The translations under genes were made by a program, and so were the position numbers. A stretch of 64,000 nucleotides of DNA from Longimicrobium sp. GTDB lineage: Bacteria > Gemmatimonadota > Gemmatimonadetes > Longimicrobiales > Longimicrobiaceae. Below, piece after piece: positions 61,384 through 64,000 of the stretch (position 1 is its first letter; each line of letters starts with the position of its first letter). The notes under the pieces are model-generated. The model did not search any database, was not told where the DNA came from, and saw only the letters and a list, made by a program, of their open reading frames with translations. Location: the NCBI GenBank assembly GCA_036377595.1, contig DASUYB010000054.1, positions 27,169-91,168 of the forward strand. Reading direction: 5' to 3'.

Positions 61384-62328
61384 ATGCCGATCCGCCGCGC
61401 CAGCCTGCGCGCTGCGCTGCCGGTGCTGCTCCTTGCCGCCTGCACGCGCGGCGACCCCGCGCTGGGCCGCCACGTGGACCACCCCGAGTTCCTCGAGGAC
61501 GTCGCCTGGGCGTTCCTGGGTGGCCAGGTAGCCATCGGCCCGCGCTACGCGGGGACGAAGCCGCACGACCGCGCGGTGGGATGGCTCACCGACCAGCTCG
61601 AGTTTCGCGCCGACACGCTGATCCCCCAGCCGTTCACCCACGACACGGCGCCGGGGAAGACGCTCAGGATGACGAACCTGCTGGCGCGCTGGCGGCCGGA
61701 GGACCCGCGGCGGATCCTCCTCGTCGCCCACTGGGACACGCGGCCGAAAGCGACGGAGAGCGCGGACCCGGCCGACCGCCGCCTCCCCGTTCCCGGCGCC
61801 AACGACGGGGCGTCGGGAACGGCGGTGCTGATGACGCTGGCCGAGCTCTTCCGCCAGCAGAAGCCCGGCGTGGGCGTCGACCTCCTCTTCACCGACGGCG
61901 ACGACTTCGTGGACGGGAGATACCTCGGCACGGAGCACTTCCTCGCCACGATGGGGCCGGGATACAGGCCCGCGCTGGCGATCGTGGTGGGGATGGTGGG
62001 AGACCGCGATCCCTGGTTCCCGCAGGATGCCGGATCGCGCCGCCACGCGCCCGCCGCCGTCCGCCGCGTCTGGGGCACCGCCGCGGCGATGCGCAGGGAC
62101 ACCTTCTTCGTCGCCGAGGCCGTCGACGACAGCGCGGGCGCGCACCTGGCCCTGGCCCGCGCGGGGATCCCCGCCGCGCTCGTGAACGACCCCGTTTACG
62201 GCCCCGGCAACTCGTACTTCCACACCGTGCGCGACCTCCCCGGCGCGACGCAGAGCGAGTCGCTGATGCTCGTCGGCAGCGTGCTGGCCGAGGTCGTCTA
62301 CCGCGGCATCCCGGAGCAGGGGAGATGA
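61384..62328 (+). CDS. M28-family lipoprotein (peptidase or glutaminyl cyclase type)
   Basis: A 314-residue lipoprotein with lipobox LLAAC (Cys at about residue 21). Zinc-ligand motifs of M28 are visible: ILLVAHWDTRP, PGANDGASGTAVLM, LLFTDGDDFVDGRYLGTEHF, VVGMVGDRD and a final NSYFHTVRD. The DGDD...YLGTEHF region resembles glutaminyl-peptide cyclotransferases more than aminopeptidases. Probably periplasmic, anchored to a membrane. Its stop overlaps the next start (ATGA). I chose the ATG at 61384. Confidence 0.85.
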   Translation: MPIRRASLRAALPVLLLAACTRGDPALGRHVDHPEFLEDVAWAFLGGQVAIGPRYAGTKPHDRAVGWLTDQLEFRADTLIPQPFTHDTAPGKTLRMTNLLARWRPEDPRRILLVAHWDTRPKATESADPADRRLPVPGANDGASGTAVLMTLAELFRQQKPGVGVDLLFTDGDDFVDGRYLGTEHFLATMGPGYRPALAIVVGMVGDRDPWFPQDAGSRRHAPAAVRRVWGTAAAMRRDTFFVAEAVDDSAGAHLALARAGIPAALVNDPVYGPGNSYFHTVRDLPGATQSESLMLVGSVLAEVVYRGIPEQGR

Positions 62329-63017
62329 TCCACACCACACCGCAGGAGAGGCTGGCGCTGGGCGTCCTGGCGCTGCTGGTGAGCGCCGGCGTGGGCGCGC
62401 GGATGCTGCGCCGCCCCGGCCCCGTCACCCTCGACGGCCCCGGCGTGGAGGCCGATTCCGGTGTGCCCGCGCTCCGCGCCGAGACGGAGCGGCGCACGGC
62501 GGACGCGGCGCGGCGGAACACACCGCTCGTGCCGGGCGAGAGGATCGACCCGAACACCGCGCCCGAGGCGGAGCTGGACCGGCTGCCCAAGGTCGGCCCC
62601 GGGCAGGCGCGGAAGATCGTGGAGTGGCGGGAGACGCACGGGCGCTTCCGCACGCTGGCGGACCTCGACTCCGTTCCCGGGATGGGGCCCGCGGCGCTGG
62701 CGGCGGTGGCGCCGTATGTGGCGCTCGCTCCGGCGGTTGCGGCGTCCCGGCCGGAGACGCGCGGTGCCGCAAATCGCCCCGGGTCGGGGGATTCTGCCAT
62801 ACCCGCGGGGGCGCGGGGTCCAGTGATTTCGGTCAACTCGGCGTCGGCACAGGAGTTGACTCGTCTCCCCGGCATCGGGCCCTCGCTGGCCGGGCGCATC
62901 GTGGCCTGGCGCGAGGGCCACGGCGCGTTCCGGACGCTGGACGACCTGGCGCAGGTGCCGGGGATCGGGCCGGCGACCGTGGCGCGGATCCGGGCCTCGG
63001 GGGCGGCCGGACCTTGA
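62325..63017 (+). CDS. ComEA-like helix-hairpin-helix protein
   Basis: A 230-residue protein with an N-terminal hydrophobic segment (about 9-27). Two HhH pairs follow: DPNTAPEAELDRLPKVGPGQARKIVEWRETHGRF (about 80-113) and SVNSASAQELTRLPGIGPSLAGRIVAWREGHGAF (about 165-200). ComEA proteins bind incoming DNA in transformation. Coupled to the M28 gene by ATGA overlap. Two HhH units is one more than usual in ComEA. Confidence 0.85.
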   Translation: MIHTTPQERLALGVLALLVSAGVGARMLRRPGPVTLDGPGVEADSGVPALRAETERRTADAARRNTPLVPGERIDPNTAPEAELDRLPKVGPGQARKIVEWRETHGRFRTLADLDSVPGMGPAALAAVAPYVALAPAVAASRPETRGAANRPGSGDSAIPAGARGPVISVNSASAQELTRLPGIGPSLAGRIVAWREGHGAFRTLDDLAQVPGIGPATVARIRASGAAGP

Positions 63018-63122
63018 CTTCGCGGCGGCCGGCCGCGATGTTGACGCTCGTCTCCCCCCGACAAGTCCCGCTGATCCGCCTTTCCTCCGGCGCGTAACGC
63101 ACGCTCCCGCGAACCCAGGCGC

Positions 63123-64000
63123 ATGGCTGTATCCGCACCCGCCGCCGACCGCATCGGCGAGCAGCTCGTCCACGAGCAGCTGATCTCGCGCGACCAGCTC
63201 CAGAAGGCGCTGGACGACGCGCGCGCCAACGGCAACCGGATCGGCTTCTCCCTGGTGAAGCTGGGCTTCCTGGGCGAGAGCGACCTGGTGCGCGCGCTGG
63301 CCCGGCAGCACCGCGTTCCCGCCGTGGACCTCGAGCGCGTGCGGCTCGACGCGCGGATCCTCAAGCTCATCCCCGGCGAGTTCGCCGCCAAGCACCAGGT
63401 GCTGCCGCTCCGCCGAGTCGGCCGCACGCTGACCGTGGCGATGGCGAACCCCACCGACCTGGGGGTCATCGACGACCTGAAGTTCCTCACCCGGCTCGAC
63501 ATCGAGCCGGTGATCGCGGGCGACTTCACGCTGCGCAAGATCGTCGAGCGCGAGTACGAGAACGCCGACGAGAAGATCAACGAGCTGCTGAAGCAGTTCG
63601 ACGACGAGGGCGAGGTCGAGCGGGTCGAGGAGGAGCAGGAAGACGTGTCCGTGGCCTCGCTGCAGGCCGCGGTGGAAGAGGCGCCGGTGGTCAAGCTGAT
63701 CAACGGCATCCTGACCGACGCCGTGCACCGGGGCGCGTCGGACATCCACTTCGAGTGCTACGAGAAGGACATCCGCGTCCGCTACCGCATCGACGGCGTG
63801 CTGCAGGAGATCATGCGTCCGCCGCTGAAGATGCGCGCCGCGCTGATCTCGCGCTTCAAGATCCTGTCGGACCTGAACATCGCCGAGCGCCGGGTGCCGC
63901 AGGACGGCCGCCTCAAGCTGCGCTTCGGCAAGCGGGTGATCGACTTCCGCGTGAGCACGCTGCCGACGCTGTTCGGCGAGAAGATCGTGCTCCGCATCCT
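63123..64000 (+). CDS. GspE/PilB-family ATPase, N-terminal part (runs off the window)
   Basis: The first 292 codons of a type II secretion/type IV pilus assembly ATPase. The N1 domain (about 7-60, IGEQLVHEQLISRDQLQKAL) and the MshEN/GspE N-terminal domain (LIPGEFAAKHQVLPLRRVGRTLTVAMANPTD) are visible. The start of the ATPase core follows: PVVKLINGILTDAVHRGASDIHFE, RYRIDGVLQE, and the RRVPQDGRLKLR motif. Walker A lies beyond the window. Start ATG at 63123. Next to the comEA-like gene, so pilus-linked DNA uptake is plausible. Confidence 0.93.
   Translation, partial: MAVSAPAADRIGEQLVHEQLISRDQLQKALDDARANGNRIGFSLVKLGFLGESDLVRALARQHRVPAVDLERVRLDARILKLIPGEFAAKHQVLPLRRVGRTLTVAMANPTDLGVIDDLKFLTRLDIEPVIAGDFTLRKIVEREYENADEKINELLKQFDDEGEVERVEEEQEDVSVASLQAAVEEAPVVKLINGILTDAVHRGASDIHFECYEKDIRVRYRIDGVLQEIMRPPLKMRAALISRFKILSDLNIAERRVPQDGRLKLRFGKRVIDFRVSTLPTLFGEKIVLRI

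Overview
The window is a GC-rich chromosomal segment of a Gram-negative (diderm) bacterium. Outer-membrane genes (lptF/lptG, an OmpA lipoprotein, a beta-barrel protein), mreBCD/rodA, a comEA-like gene and a pilB/gspE-like gene at the right edge support this. GC-rich codon use, the style of intergenic repeats and the small KLxLDLDxLxVxSF peptides suggest Gemmatimonadota, perhaps Longimicrobiaceae. That placement is inference from recall, not from a search.

Layout. 1-661: an edge pair with a HEPN-like protein. 746-9980: translation operon rimP-nusA-L7Ae-infB-ylxP-rbfA-(membrane protein)-truB-ribF. 10081-10488: a lone RiPP-like precursor with promoter and terminator. 10501-16608: acyl-CoA synthetase, beta-barrel protein, DUF2891, a DUF969/DUF979 transporter pair and a PIN/RHH toxin-antitoxin pair. 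16896-19559: rpsO and pnp. 19633-33556: accessory region. 33670-35732: ald, a glpM-like gene and dut. 35930-38631: seven RiPP-like precursors on the minus strand. 39000-42926: mreB, mreC, mreD, rodA. 43079-45484: accD and folC. 45528-45873: a nest of inverted repeats. 45914-51130: membrane proteins, a carbonic-anhydrase-like protein, recQ and an RhtA-like exporter. 51307-55645: glycosyltransferases and an FkbM methyltransferase with tmk between them. 55906-58650: ompA-like, isochorismatase-like and a restriction-endonuclease-like pair. 58773-64000: lptG/lptF, an M28-family lipoprotein, an HhH protein and the start of pilB/gspE.

The two most unusual parts are these. First, a three-gene cassette occurs twice: a membrane-anchored CHAT protease, then an unrecognised 260-295 aa protein (called X here), then a caspase-like (C14) protease. 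Copy A lies between two 115-bp direct repeats (114/115 identical) that duplicate the 3' end of pnp and its terminator, which points to insertion or recombination at pnp. Copy B carries its own divergent sigma/anti-sigma pair. All four proteases keep their His and Cys residues, and X has no family I recognise, so a protease-effector or signalling system is a reasonable hypothesis. Second, seven peptides of 50-68 aa share a leader but have variable Cys/Thr/Ser-rich cores, and most units have their own hairpin terminator. An eighth lies 26 kb away. No maturation enzyme is visible in the window.

The remaining genes are mainly housekeeping. Intergenic spaces are rich in hairpins and in a roughly 75-bp repeat family with five copies.
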